Source of the DNA: Thecamonas trahens ATCC 50062
Lineage: Eukaryota > Apusozoa > Apusomonadida > Apusomonadidae
DNA length: 64,000 nt
Assembly (NCBI RefSeq): GCF_000142905.1
Contig: NW_013657659.1
Location: 95,438-159,437, forward strand
Direction of reading: 5' to 3'
Every line of letters starts with the position of its first letter. Positions within the stretch are counted from its first letter, which is position 1. This document shows, one piece after another, positions 1 to 9,272 of this stretch. A program made the position numbers and the translations under genes. The notes below the pieces were generated by a model. The model was not told the DNA's origin. It did no database searches and worked only from the letters and a program-made list of their open reading frames with translations.

Positions 1-373
1 GCCAAACGACTCCAAATGATCAATCTTTAAATAAGAGTCGGTTTGCCAGAATCTTGCATCCATACCATGAAGTTCTCTATTTGCGCTTTTTTTAGAACTC
101 CCTCTATTCCATGATTTACCACAAAACGATGAGAATAGTTAACACCAAATCTAGAAGATGCTCGAAAAAGCTACAAATCAAAGTAGTGAAGGCTCCCTCC
201 TTTGACAACACCATTAACAAGCCTGTCATTAAACCGCAAAAGGGAGCCAAGAAACTTGAGTGCGAATGTTGCAACTAACTCAGTGATTTAAGCAAAGAAG
301 GCCATCGAATCACATCAGTGTTCGGAATACAACCCACTAAGCCCCCCCCCCCCCCCCCCTCTCTCCGCTCCAG
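1..373. other. AT-rich left edge with no assigned gene, ending in a poly-C tract and probable 3' splice site
   Basis: The first ~330 bp are AT-rich and have none of the local GC-rich codon style. A small + strand reading frame runs from about nt 96 to 269 (in-frame ATGs near 111 and 129) and encodes a Lys/Cys-rich peptide that I do not recognise. A 17-base C run follows, then a pyrimidine-rich tract ending in CAG at 371-373, which I read as the acceptor for the eIF4B-like exon. A possible branch-point-like cactaa lies just upstream. No clear donor was found, so the matching 5' exon is probably outside the window. Confidence 0.4.
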
Positions 374-1622
374 ACGACAACGGGTCTGGGGCGACTCGCC
401 CATTGACAACGACATTCCGCGCGGCCCGACCGGCGGCGACCGCGGCGGCTACGGTGGCGACCGTGGTGGCTACGGTGGCGACCGTGGCGGCTACGGTGGC
501 GACCGTGGCGGCGACCGTGGAGGCTATGGCGGCGACCGTGGTGGCGACCGTGGCGGCGACCGCGGCGGCTATGGCGGCGACCGTGGCGGCGACCGCGGCG
601 GGTACGGCGGCGGCCGCGGCGGCGACCGCGGCGGGTACGGCGGCGGCCGTGGCGGCGACCGCGGAGGTTACGGCGGTGACCGCGGCGGGTACGGCGGCGA
701 CCGTGGCGGCGACCGTGACGGCGGGTTTGGCGGCGGATACCGCCGTGGCGGCGGCGAGGACGACGGCGACCGGTTCCGCAACCTGGTCAACCCGGACGAC
801 TGCCCGCACGAGCCGCCGTTCAAGATCTACGTGGGCAACCTGGATTACTACTGTGAGGAGCAGGATGTGCGCGCATTCTTCGAGGACGCCGGAACCCGCC
901 CGATTTCGGTGGCGCTCCCGCGCGACCACGTTGAGGACCGCATCAAGGGCTTTGGCTACGTCGAGTTTGAGTCACGCGACGACCTCGTCAAGGCTGTCCA
1001 GCTCTCGGGCGAGCCGATGCGTGGCCGCTCGCTGAAGATCGATCTTGCCGAGATCCGCGAGCAGGACCGCCGCCGGTACCAGGCGCGGACGGAGATGTCG
1101 TCGGACTGGCGCTCGGCGCCGCGGTCCCGCCCGGCGGGCGACCGCGGGTTTGATCGCGGCGGCGATCGCGGTGACCGCGGCGACCGCGGCGATCGCGGCT
1201 TTGACCGCGGTGGCTTTGACCGCGGTGGCTTTGACCGTCGTGGCGGCGACCGTGGCGGCTTTGGCTCGCGCCCGTCGGGCGGCGAGCGCAAGCGCCTCCA
1301 GCTTGCCCCGCGCACCAAGCCGCTGCCCAAGGACAACGTCGTCCCGCCGCCGGCCGACTACAAGAAGGCCAAGAGCAATCCGTTTGGCGCCGCCAAGCCG
1401 CGTGACGAGCGCGCTGTTCTCGAGGCCAAGGCTCGCGAGCGTGCTGAGCGCGAGGCTCGTGGCGAGAAGGTCCTCAACACCAAGACCTCCCGCGTCTACT
1501 CGCAGCGCCGCCACGAGGACGGCCCTGGCTCGGACCATGCCGAGGGCGACGCCCCGCAGCCCGCCAACGACGACGCTGCCACCACCACTACCACCACCAC
1601 CTCGGCCCCGGCCGACGAGTAA
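374..1622 (+). CDS. EIF4B: eIF4B-like RNA-binding translation initiation factor (5' end not resolved)
   Basis: The protein has a long RGG/GGDRGGY-rich N-terminal region (about nt 430-745). An RRM follows at nt 820-1050, with RNP2-like IYVGNL and RNP1-like [10 protein letters not shown] second DRGG-rich stretch follows, then a charged tail with [13 protein letters not shown] and [11 protein letters not shown]. This order matches eIF4B: its RRM, DRYG-rich region, and the conserved LxLxPR...IFGGAKPVD stretch. eIF4B stimulates the eIF4A helicase during 43S recruitment to mRNA. The open frame extends upstream through a 17-C run, but that run followed by ctctctccgctccag looks like a 3' splice site. 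I therefore start at nt 374 and expect an earlier exon outside the window or in the AT-rich leftmost 330 bp. It converges with the Nup88-like gene, with stops about 40 bp apart. Family call is strong; first exon unknown. Confidence 0.85.
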
Positions 1623-1664
1623 CTTGTGTTGCCTTTATCGTAAACAACCCCTCTTTCTCCGCTC

Positions 1665-4571
1665 TCACCCAAGCTGCCGGATCTTGGCCTCCACACGCGC
1701 CACCTGGTCGACCAGCCGCGGAACGGCGGAGAGCGTCTGCAAGTGCGCCTTGATCTGCGCGAGCTGCGCTGCCGAGACTGGCGCTTCGGCTTCGGCTTCC
1801 TGAGCTGCTACGGCCTCCAGCGAGCCGATAGCAGCTAGAACGTCGCCCGCAAGCACGATGCGCGCGAGCTCGAGCCGCTCAACCAGCGCCTCGAGCTCGG
1901 CCGCATCACTCCGCGACTCGGGTCGGAATTTGGCGCTGTACACGAGTTCGCCGAGCTTGTTGATGACAGCGCTGACATTCTGGCAGCAAGTGTGAAGCGC
2001 CGCTGTCCACGCTCGGATGTTTGGAGCCAACGCAATGAGCTCGGGCACGAGGGTCTTGGCAAACCGGGCCAGGTCGGCCGGCGGCGCGGGGCGAGCGGCA
2101 AGCGTCTCGAGCTCGACCCGATGTGTATCGAGGCTGGCACGACGCACTGGATTTGGCTCGCTGGCCACCAGCTGGACAAGCGCTTGGCATAGGGCAGTCG
2201 CTGACGAGGCCGGCTCGGCGGCAGCAGTTAGACTACCGGCGGCGGCGAGCGCGCGGGTGAGCGCGGTGGCGTCCTTGTGGACGCCGGGCGTGGCCGTGCC
2301 CTTGGGAGGTGTCGCCACGGCAGTCATTTCGTCGGCAAGCGCGGTGAGCTCTGTGGCAGCAGCCCGGAGTGCGTGGATGATGGGGGCATGCTTGGCGTCG
2401 AGGTCGGTGGCGACGGCCACGAGCTGAGTCGCGATCTGGACGACAGCGGTAGAGATGCCAGAGAGCCGCGAGGCGTCGAGCGCAGCGGCGCGCCCAGACA
2501 GATGGGCGAGCCGATCGTTGTACTCTGCCACAACTTGCTTGAGCCGGCCAAGCATGGCGTGATGTTTGCGCTCGGCCGCCGAGAGTGACGGCTGCCACTC
2601 GTTGATGATTTGCAGGACAAGCGCGAGGCGCGCGCTCAAGTTGGCCTGATAAGCGACTGCTTGCGCCACCCGCTCGGCGAGGCGGCCCGAGTTGGCTGCG
2701 AGCTCGTCGTAGTGCGCTTGCGCAGCGGCCAGCTCGCGGTCGTGAACCTCCTGCATCGACTGCAGCAGCTTCAGCCGTTGCGCAATGGCGGCGTGCATGA
2801 GATGAAACGGCTCGATCTGATCGTCCTTGATGGACTTGGCCAGCGCCATAAAGTGGAGCAACGTTGTCTCATTAAGCGCATCCGGAAAGGTGACCGGGTC
2901 GGACGCCGGGAGCGCAAGCTGCGGGACGGTGACGCCGAGTGCGAGCTCGGGAAGGACGGCGTGCGGAGCAGCAGCAGTGAGGCCAGTGCTGTCCAGTCGG
3001 CTTGTTGCTGCCGGACCGGGCTTGAGCAAGTCGAGCGGCTCAACAAACACGCGCAGCGCGCCGGTGAGCATGACAACGCCGTAGCCGGCGGCGGGCGTGG
3101 CGATAACCGCGAGGCCAACAACCGGGACCGCCGGCGGTGCTGACGCCGTTGGCGCTAGCGGCGCAGTTGTGAGCATGTCGTGCACGACAGTGGCGGGGAG
3201 CGGGAGGCTGAGGCCAGCGTCGGGCGAGGCGCAGTACGCCACCAGCGGCGCGAGCCACGGGAGCGCGAGCGCGACGGCTCCGCCGGTGTAGGCGGCAAAG
3301 AGCCGCCCAGGCGCAGCCGGTGACCGCGCCAGCATAAACAGGCGGTTGTCAGCGCCGCACTGCAAATCTGCGGCCGCGACAAGCGCCGACGGTGGCGGCG
3401 GAATGTCGGCAGCCAGCGGTGGGTCGGCCGCCGATTCGTACGAGCCGCGGCTGCGGTGGTGCGGCGACGGCGAGCGGGCGCTGACAGCGACTGAGGCAGC
3501 GCGAACCGTCTCCTGGGACGCCCACCACGCCGGTGCGACGTATTCTTCGAGCGTCACAAAGTGGACGAGCCCCGTGAGCGTGCCAAGAGCGATGACTGGC
3601 GGCGCACCGGCAAGAACGCACAGCGAAGCACCGGCGCCGTCGGGTAAAGTGTAGAGCGGACCCTGGACAAGCGGCGGAACGTCGACGAGGGCGTCTGGCG
3701 AGAGCGAGGCAAACCAGGTCTCGCCGGCAGGCGCAGCGTCGGGCGCGGCGGAGGTGGAGGCTAGTGCCGGGCCGGCGACGCCCTCCAGCCAGGCGAGCCG
3801 GAGCTTGATCTGGGCGCGAGAGGCGTACGAGTCTGGCCCAATGGTTGACGACGCGGCGGCGAGGTCGGCCGAGGTGGCGGCGTGGAGGGCGGCAACGTGC
3901 GAGGACGCCAACGGCGCCCCCGGCGGGAGGACCGGGCAAGTGGCGTGAAGCTTGCCACGGGATGTAAGCGCGTAAACAGTGAACGGCTCCCACGCGTGAG
4001 TCGCCGGCGCCGACGCCGGCGAGAGGCCAAAGGCAAAGCCGACCGGGCGGGCGCCTGCGGGCGTGACTCGGGCCGACGCCACAGGTAGGTCCGGCTCACC
4101 AGCAACGTCGTACATGCGGACGATGCCGTCTGAAGCGAGGATTGCGAGGACGGTAGGAACAAGCGGGTGCCAGCTGACGCTGACAATCCGGACTGCCGGG
4201 CTCCGAGCCAGGAAGCCGGCGCCGACTGCCGTCGCCCGCAGCGCGCCGTCGCTCTCGCCGGAGAGCCGGGCGAGGTCGACGGCTGCGGCGCCCGACGGCG
4301 ACCAGAGCGCGGCACGCTCACCGTCGGGCGCGAGGACCAGCCCGTGCGGTGTCCACCCAAGGGGAGGGAAGAGCGAGTGCTTGCCCGACCCGCCGCCGGG
4401 CACGACAGAATGCAGCGCCCCGGTCGTCGAGGTGTACGTGAGGACAGTGCCCGTCGCGGTCGCCGCGAGGAGGCCAGACGCCTTGACGTCGGCGTCTGCA
4501 GCTTTCTGGCTCGCGAGCTGCGCAAAGAACGGGTGCCTCGGCAGCTCCAGCACGGGGCTAGCGCTGGCCAT
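1665..4571 (-). CDS. NUP88: Nucleoporin Nup88-like beta-propeller/coiled-coil protein
   Basis: About 968 aa. The N-terminal ~500 residues have the degenerate beta-propeller seen in Nup88: repeated small-hydrophobic blades with VSVSWHPLVPTVLAILASD and GIVRMYDV, plus a later blade GRLFAAYTGGAVALALPWL. The C-terminal half is helical and coiled-coil rich, with many heptad-like Leu/Ala positions and no low-complexity FG repeats. Nup88 sits on the cytoplasmic face of the nuclear pore with Nup214/Nup62 and helps mRNA and protein export. I use the internal ATG (MASASPVLELPRHPFFAQL). The frame continues 50 codons upstream from an ATG at 4721, but that stretch is Pro/Ala-rich and does not look like a Nup88 start. 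It converges on the eIF4B-like gene. The family assignment rests on architecture and motif resemblance. Confidence 0.7.
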   Translation of the reverse strand: MASASPVLELPRHPFFAQLASQKAADADVKASGLLAATATGTVLTYTSTTGALHSVVPGGGSGKHSLFPPLGWTPHGLVLAPDGERAALWSPSGAAAVDLARLSGESDGALRATAVGAGFLARSPAVRIVSVSWHPLVPTVLAILASDGIVRMYDVAGEPDLPVASARVTPAGARPVGFAFGLSPASAPATHAWEPFTVYALTSRGKLHATCPVLPPGAPLASSHVAALHAATSADLAAASSTIGPDSYASRAQIKLRLAWLEGVAGPALASTSAAPDAAPAGETWFASLSPDALVDVPPLVQGPLYTLPDGAGASLCVLAGAPPVIALGTLTGLVHFVTLEEYVAPAWWASQETVRAASVAVSARSPSPHHRSRGSYESAADPPLAADIPPPPSALVAAADLQCGADNRLFMLARSPAAPGRLFAAYTGGAVALALPWLAPLVAYCASPDAGLSLPLPATVVHDMLTTAPLAPTASAPPAVPVVGLAVIATPAAGYGVVMLTGALRVFVEPLDLLKPGPAATSRLDSTGLTAAAPHAVLPELALGVTVPQLALPASDPVTFPDALNETTLLHFMALAKSIKDDQIEPFHLMHAAIAQRLKLLQSMQEVHDRELAAAQAHYDELAANSGRLAERVAQAVAYQANLSARLALVLQIINEWQPSLSAAERKHHAMLGRLKQVVAEYNDRLAHLSGRAAALDASRLSGISTAVVQIATQLVAVATDLDAKHAPIIHALRAAATELTALADEMTAVATPPKGTATPGVHKDATALTRALAAAGSLTAAAEPASSATALCQALVQLVASEPNPVRRASLDTHRVELETLAARPAPPADLARFAKTLVPELIALAPNIRAWTAALHTCCQNVSAVINKLGELVYSAKFRPESRSDAAELEALVERLELARIVLAGDVLAAIGSLEAVAAQEAEAEAPVSAAQLAQIKAHLQTLSAVPRLVDQVARVEAKIRQLG

Positions 4572-5333
4572 GGTGCGCGGGGCTGCGGGAGCGAGGTGTG
4601 GTGCCACGGGGCGTGTTGCTGGAGGCGGTGGCGCGGGATGGAGGAGTGGTCGCGCCAAGCTGCACCGCCGAGCCGCGAGATCAACTGGCTCTTTTGGCCG
4701 AAACTCGATCTTTGAAAGCAAGAAAGTGGTATCGATAGGTAGCTAGTATGTAGTAGGGCCGGCTAGCGGGAGATGAAGGAGAGTAGGGTGATGGTGATGG
4801 AGAAAAACGCGATCAAGCTGTTCTGCCTATTTTTGAGGCTTTACATGCAGACATGTGAAAACCTACAACTGTTCATTTTTGGCCAACAAATATATAATTA
4901 CATTTGTCACAATGAAATTTTCAAAGAAATCAATATTGAACGATATACTAAATAATTCTATCCACATATACTATATTTATATAAGTTTAATTGCCCAAAA
5001 ATTGTTGCAGGTTTGTCGTTTTGACTGAACCCTCGTCGTGAGTCTGTCCGTCTGCCCACCCCGCCGTCAGCTCGGGCAAACTTGAGGAATCAGGCCGCAA
5101 CCATGCTCATCATCCCACTCAGGCACAGCTCTAGTTCGTGCTACCGTGCAGCGCGCTGTTGGCGGCTGGTGCCGTCGAAACATCCAACGCCGACCCGATC
5201 GCCGCACCACGATCGGTGGTCGATTTTGTGGCCGGCGCCAAAGTACACAACGGTCCCGTCCCTTCCACCTCCCCTTCCCTCCCTCATACAAGCCGTGACA
5301 CTGCTCCACCCCCCAACCCCCCTACCCCCCCTC
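4572..5333. promoter_or_regulatory. Divergent intergenic region between Nup88-like and AK8-like genes, with an AT-rich island and C-rich tract
   Basis: This 760-bp stretch separates two divergent genes. Nt ~4770-5035 are strikingly AT-rich, with runs such as aaatatataattaca, in an otherwise GC-rich region. A ttgcag just before gtttgtcg near 5008 resembles a splice acceptor. The last ~60 bp before the AK8-like ATG are a C-rich run (ccaacccccctaccccccc), the arrangement seen upstream of many genes here. I see no convincing coding sequence. The small frame at 4773-4955 has AT-rich codon use unlike the neighbours. Confidence 0.4.
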
Positions 5334-8300
5334 ATGGAGAACGTGGCTTGCGCCGACCAGGCGTTTGCTGAGCGGGCGGGCGTTTATGCGGCCGAGCACG
5401 ATGTGTACGGCCTCCTGGCCAGCATGCTTCGGCACGTTGTCGAGACGCAGCCTGCAGACCCGCTGCGGGCCATGGCGACGTTCCTCGGCGCCGCGCCTGT
5501 CCCGCGCATTGTGGTGCTCGGCGCGCCTTGCGCGGCAACGGGCGCGGCTGCAGCTGGGCTGGCAGCTGCGCTCGGCGCGGTTCACGTCGACGTGGCGCAG
5601 GTCCTGGCGTCGGCCGGCCACCTCGCCGACGTTGCGGCCTCGTTTGCCGAGGTCCCGGACCAGGTCGTTGTCGAGCTCACCCTCGCCGCCGTCCGTACAC
5701 CGGCACCGACTGCGCGCGGCTGGGTCCTCCACGGCGCGCCGCTCTCGCGGCTGCAAGCGCTGTCCATGCAGGCCCAAGGCCTGCTGCCGGACACCGTCCT
5801 CGAGCTGGTCCTCCCGGCCGACGCCGCGCCCGACACCGCCTCCGACCCGGCTCAGCTCGCCGCTTATGCCCGTGCGCTTCCGCACCTCCGTGCTGTCTTT
5901 GCTCCGACGCTGCGGACCGTCGAGCTGGCCGACGCCGACGCCAACGCCGACGACGCCGCCGACGCCATGCTTGCCGCCCTCGGCCGCCCGGCCGCCTCAA
6001 AGTCGCGTTCACGATTCCAGCTGCTTATCCTCGGTCCGCCGGGCTCGGGCATCTCCACCGCCGCCGCCGCTGTCGCTGACCGCTACAACCTCGTCCATGT
6101 TGCGCCGCGTATGCTGCTCCGCGCTGCCGTCTCCGGCGAGACGCCGCTCGGGCACAAGGCCGAGGCTCACATCAACGACCCGGTCCTCCCGGCCGAGCTA
6201 GTAGCCGAGGCTGTCGTCGAGGCCCTCTCAGCGCCCGCCGCGCAGCGCCGCGGCTGGGTCCTTGAGGGCACAGACCTTGACGAGCTTGCGTACAAGGCCC
6301 TCGGCGATGCCGGCCTCGCCCCGCTCCGGGCCTACTTTCTGGACGTCCCGCGCGATGTCGCCCTCGCTCGCCTCGAGCACCTCAAGGTCGACCCGTTTAC
6401 CGGCAAGGAGTGGCACACTCACCGCGACGTTGTGCCAGACGTCATTGCGCGCCGCCTCCGTCCGCGCAGCCAGTATGCACCCGATGTCCTTGCCGCCCGT
6501 TGGGCCGCGTACGACGCCACCGTCCCTCTCCTCCTCGAGAACCTCGGGCCAAAGCTCACTGTCTTTGACGCCACCCGTCCGGCGGTCAACGTCGCTGAGC
6601 TTATCATTGCCCACGCAATCTCGCCAGCCGAGCCGGCTGCAGCCGCAGCGGACGCCGCTGGCTCCTCTGCGCTCCTCCCGCACCAAGTGCCAGTCCAAGG
6701 CACCGGCGCGCTCGGTCTCCGCTCGCCGCGAGTTCCACGTCGCACTCGCCCGGTCAACCTCCGCGCCACGCCTGCCGAAACTGAGCCTTTAGCTGCCCAG
6801 CCGGCAGCAGCGGCGGTGCCCGCTGCAGCGGCGCCGGCACCGCAAACCCACCGCTCGCGCCGTGCCCCGCTCGCAGTCTGCATCGTCGGCCGGCCGGGCT
6901 CGGGCAAGACAACCCAGGCTGCGCGCCTCGCGGCCTCTGAGGGCCTTGTTCACATCCAGCCGCATGCGCTGCTTGCCACCGAGATCGAGCGCAAGACGCC
7001 GCTCGGCGCACGCGCCAAGCCTTACATCGACGCGCTCCGCATGCCCGACGACGTTATCCTCGACGTCATCAAGCAGCGCCTTGCTGCGTCAGACATCGCC
7101 TCCGGCTCGGTCGGCTGGGTCCTCGACGGTTTTCCGGAGACTGAGTGGATGGCATCCCAGCTTCACGACGACGGCGTCGACATCAACCGCTACATCTGCC
7201 TTGATGTCTCCGAGGATTGTGCGCGCACTAGGCTGCAGGGCCGGGTCGTCGACCCAGAGACCATGATCCTCTATCACCGGACTCTTGTTCCGCCGCCAGC
7301 AGACGTTGCCGACCGCGTCGCCGAGTTTGAGGAGGACGACGAAGAGTTTATCATCTCGCGCCTGCAGCACTACGCCTCGCACTCGCAGGGCTCGCACGAC
7401 TTTCATTCGGACCTTTACGTCCACGTCGCCGGCGAGGGCTCGCCTGACGAGGTCGCCGCCCGGGTCGTCGCCGCCGCCCAGTCTGCACCCGACGCCGCGC
7501 CCCCGCCGTCGTCAGTCTCACAGCTCTACCAGGACGGCGCACTCCGAGTCCTTGTTGTCGGCCCGCCGGCGTCCGGCGCCACCACCCAGGCCGCCATTCT
7601 CGCAGACAAGCTCGGCGTCGGCCTCATCTCGCCGCGCCTCGTCCTCGAAGAGCAGGCTGCTGCCGGGTCCGAGCTCGGCCTCGCCGCACACGCTTACCTC
7701 GATGCGCCGGTTGTTCCAGACCACCTCCTCCTTGCCGCCGTCAAGCTGCGGCTTGCCGACGCCGACACGAACTCCGGCTGGGTCCTCGACGGCTACCCCG
7801 AGACCAAAGCCGCTGCTGTCGAGCTCGCGCAGCTCGACATCCGGCCGCACCGGGTCGTCGTTCTCACCGGCTCGGATGCGCAGCTCGCCCGCCGTGCCAA
7901 GCTCGACGCCCGTAACCTCGACGACCACTCGGCCGCCATGCTTCGCTATCGCGCCCGTGCTGTCGACTTTGAGACGTACTTTTCCAAGGTTCTCGTCCGC
8001 ATCGACGCCACTCATGACGCCGGCGCTGTCGCCGACACTGTCGAGGCGGCCCTCACTGCTGCCGAGTCGTCGGCGTCGGGTGCCCGCCTGCTTGTCGTCG
8101 GCCCGCCGCACGCAGGCACCCACCGCCTCGCCGCGGCCCTGGCCTCGGCGCTCTCGCTCGCTAGCGTCTCGCCGGCCGCCGTTCTCGCCGCGGAAATAAC
8201 CGCGTCGACTTCGCTCGGCCTCGCCGCCGCTCCCTACGCCGCCTCGGGCGCCTATCCCGCCGACCTCCTCGCCAAGGCCGTTGTTGCCAAGCTCGCCTCG

Positions 8301-8633
8301 CCCGACGCCGAAAACGGCTTTGTGCTCGACGGCTACCCCGCAGACGTCGCCGCACTCTCGGCGCTCCGCGCCGCAGGCTTTGACCTCGACGCCGTCATCG
8401 TCGTCCAGCTCTCCGATGACGACGTCCGCGCTAAGGCTGCCGCCGCTACCGCGCTCCGCTCGTCCGAGCCCTTTGACGCCGCCCAGCTCCGCAAGTACCA
8501 CGCCGCGCTCCCGGCCCTCTTCGCCGCCCTTGCCAACTCGGCCGCGGTGCTTAAGGTCAACGGCGCCGCACCCACCGCCACCCTCGCACACTCAGTCACC
8601 TCGGACCTTGCCACCCGCGGCATCGTCGCGTAA
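5334..8633 (+). CDS. AK8: AK8-like protein with five tandem adenylate-kinase-fold domains
   Basis: About 1099 aa. The N-terminus resembles AK8: a short helical lead-in (VYGLLASMLRHVVETQPADP) running into PRIVVLGAP. Five adenylate-kinase-like modules start near residues 56, 229, 513, 739 and 919. Each has a P-loop-like strand-loop, an NMP-binding-like segment and a (G)WVLxGxP-type Walker B region. Only the third P-loop is canonical (GRPGSGKTTQAA). The others are GAPCAATGAAAA, GPPGSGISTAAA, GPPASGATTQAA and GPPHAGTHRLAA, with the Walker lysine missing. Known AK8 proteins have two domains and are linked to cilia. One active domain on a repeated scaffold is therefore likely; this is inference. 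I chose the ATG at 5334, directly after a C-rich promoter-like tract, over the longer upstream frame. Symbol by closest resemblance only. Confidence 0.8.
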   Translation: MENVACADQAFAERAGVYAAEHDVYGLLASMLRHVVETQPADPLRAMATFLGAAPVPRIVVLGAPCAATGAAAAGLAAALGAVHVDVAQVLASAGHLADVAASFAEVPDQVVVELTLAAVRTPAPTARGWVLHGAPLSRLQALSMQAQGLLPDTVLELVLPADAAPDTASDPAQLAAYARALPHLRAVFAPTLRTVELADADANADDAADAMLAALGRPAASKSRSRFQLLILGPPGSGISTAAAAVADRYNLVHVAPRMLLRAAVSGETPLGHKAEAHINDPVLPAELVAEAVVEALSAPAAQRRGWVLEGTDLDELAYKALGDAGLAPLRAYFLDVPRDVALARLEHLKVDPFTGKEWHTHRDVVPDVIARRLRPRSQYAPDVLAARWAAYDATVPLLLENLGPKLTVFDATRPAVNVAELIIAHAISPAEPAAAAADAAGSSALLPHQVPVQGTGALGLRSPRVPRRTRPVNLRATPAETEPLAAQPAAAAVPAAAAPAPQTHRSRRAPLAVCIVGRPGSGKTTQAARLAASEGLVHIQPHALLATEIERKTPLGARAKPYIDALRMPDDVILDVIKQRLAASDIASGSVGWVLDGFPETEWMASQLHDDGVDINRYICLDVSEDCARTRLQGRVVDPETMILYHRTLVPPPADVADRVAEFEEDDEEFIISRLQHYASHSQGSHDFHSDLYVHVAGEGSPDEVAARVVAAAQSAPDAAPPPSSVSQLYQDGALRVLVVGPPASGATTQAAILADKLGVGLISPRLVLEEQAAAGSELGLAAHAYLDAPVVPDHLLLAAVKLRLADADTNSGWVLDGYPETKAAAVELAQLDIRPHRVVVLTGSDAQLARRAKLDARNLDDHSAAMLRYRARAVDFETYFSKVLVRIDATHDAGAVADTVEAALTAAESSASGARLLVVGPPHAGTHRLAAALASALSLASVSPAAVLAAEITASTSLGLAAAPYAASGAYPADLLAKAVVAKLASPDAENGFVLDGYPADVAALSALRAAGFDLDAVIVVQLSDDDVRAKAAAATALRSSEPFDAAQLRKYHAALPALFAALANSAAVLKVNGAAPTATLAHSVTSDLATRGIVA

Positions 8634-8658
8634 ACGCTCAACTTTGCTGGCTCGCACA

Positions 8659-8985
8659 TCACGACGCCCCGTACCGCTGCCGCATCGCCCGGTACTTGGC
8701 CAGTGCTGCAGACTCGAGCAGCTCGTTCTCGTACCACGCGCCGCGGGCCTCGGCCTCGTCGAGCACTCCCGCCGCAGCTGCCACCCCGCCCCCGCCGTCG
8801 TCGGCCAGCGCCTCCTCCACCGCCGCCGCCGTCTTGGCCGCCTCACGCCGCCACTTGCGCCGCACCGTAGCCGAGTTGACGGGCGCCACCTCTGCCGCCA
8901 CCAGGATCCTGCGCGACAGCGCCCACCACAGCCCCGCTCCCCGCGCACGCACCTCAGCCCGCGCCGCCTGCATCGCACTTGCCAT
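8659..8985 (-). CDS. Small hypothetical protein, about 108 aa
   Basis: This short Ala/Arg-rich frame starts at an ATG (MASAMQAARAEV), fits between two strong genes, and ends with a charged helix (WYENELLESAALAKYRAMR). The N-terminus could be an amphipathic targeting helix. I do not recognise a family; a small mitochondrial protein is possible. It converges with the AK8-like gene (26 bp between coding ends) and diverges from the aminotransferase, sharing about 290 bp. That spacing matches the rest of the window and is the main support. A longer frame from a GTG at 9009 is less likely. Confidence 0.4.
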   Translation of the reverse strand: MASAMQAARAEVRARGAGLWWALSRRILVAAEVAPVNSATVRRKWRREAAKTAAAVEEALADDGGGGVAAAAGVLDEAEARGAWYENELLESAALAKYRAMRQRYGAS

Positions 8986-9141
8986 GGTCGAACACTCACG
9001 CGAGCCCACGACAGGTATGCCAGACCGCCCCGTCGGCCACTGCAGGTCACCGGTGCTCGACTCGAGTACTCGCTTGCCTGGCGACGCCTGCCTTCATGTC
9101 GCCGCTCTCGCCACGGATCCAACACGTGACGGAGTCGTGAC

Positions 9142-9272
9142 CGTTTCCCCTCCCCCTCCTCCCCCCCCCCCCCTCTCGCGTGCCCTCCCACCCCCACCTT
9201 CCCCCGCACCCCACTCCCACTCGCTCAACACCTTCCCTCGCACCCTTCGTCTTGCACTGTACCACTGCCCCC
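9142..9272 (+). promoter_or_regulatory. C-rich tract upstream of the tyrosine aminotransferase start
   Basis: The plus strand carries successive C-rich runs, including one of about 14 C at ~9160-9173, ending just before the ATG at 9273. Equivalent coding-strand C-rich runs precede AK8-like, EEF1AKMT1-like, M49-like, nocturnin and others. It may be a core promoter or 5' UTR element, or a 5' UTR intron. The sequence alone cannot separate these. Confidence 0.4.

Noticed and set aside
403-1538. Long opposite-strand and shifted frames across the RGG repeat
   Set aside because: These are repeat shadows (Val/Ala/Thr-rich) of the eIF4B-like gene.
7518-8591. 357-aa minus-strand frame under the AK8-like gene
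   Set aside because: Glu/Gly/Val shadow of an Ala/Leu-rich GC gene; no homology-like motifs.
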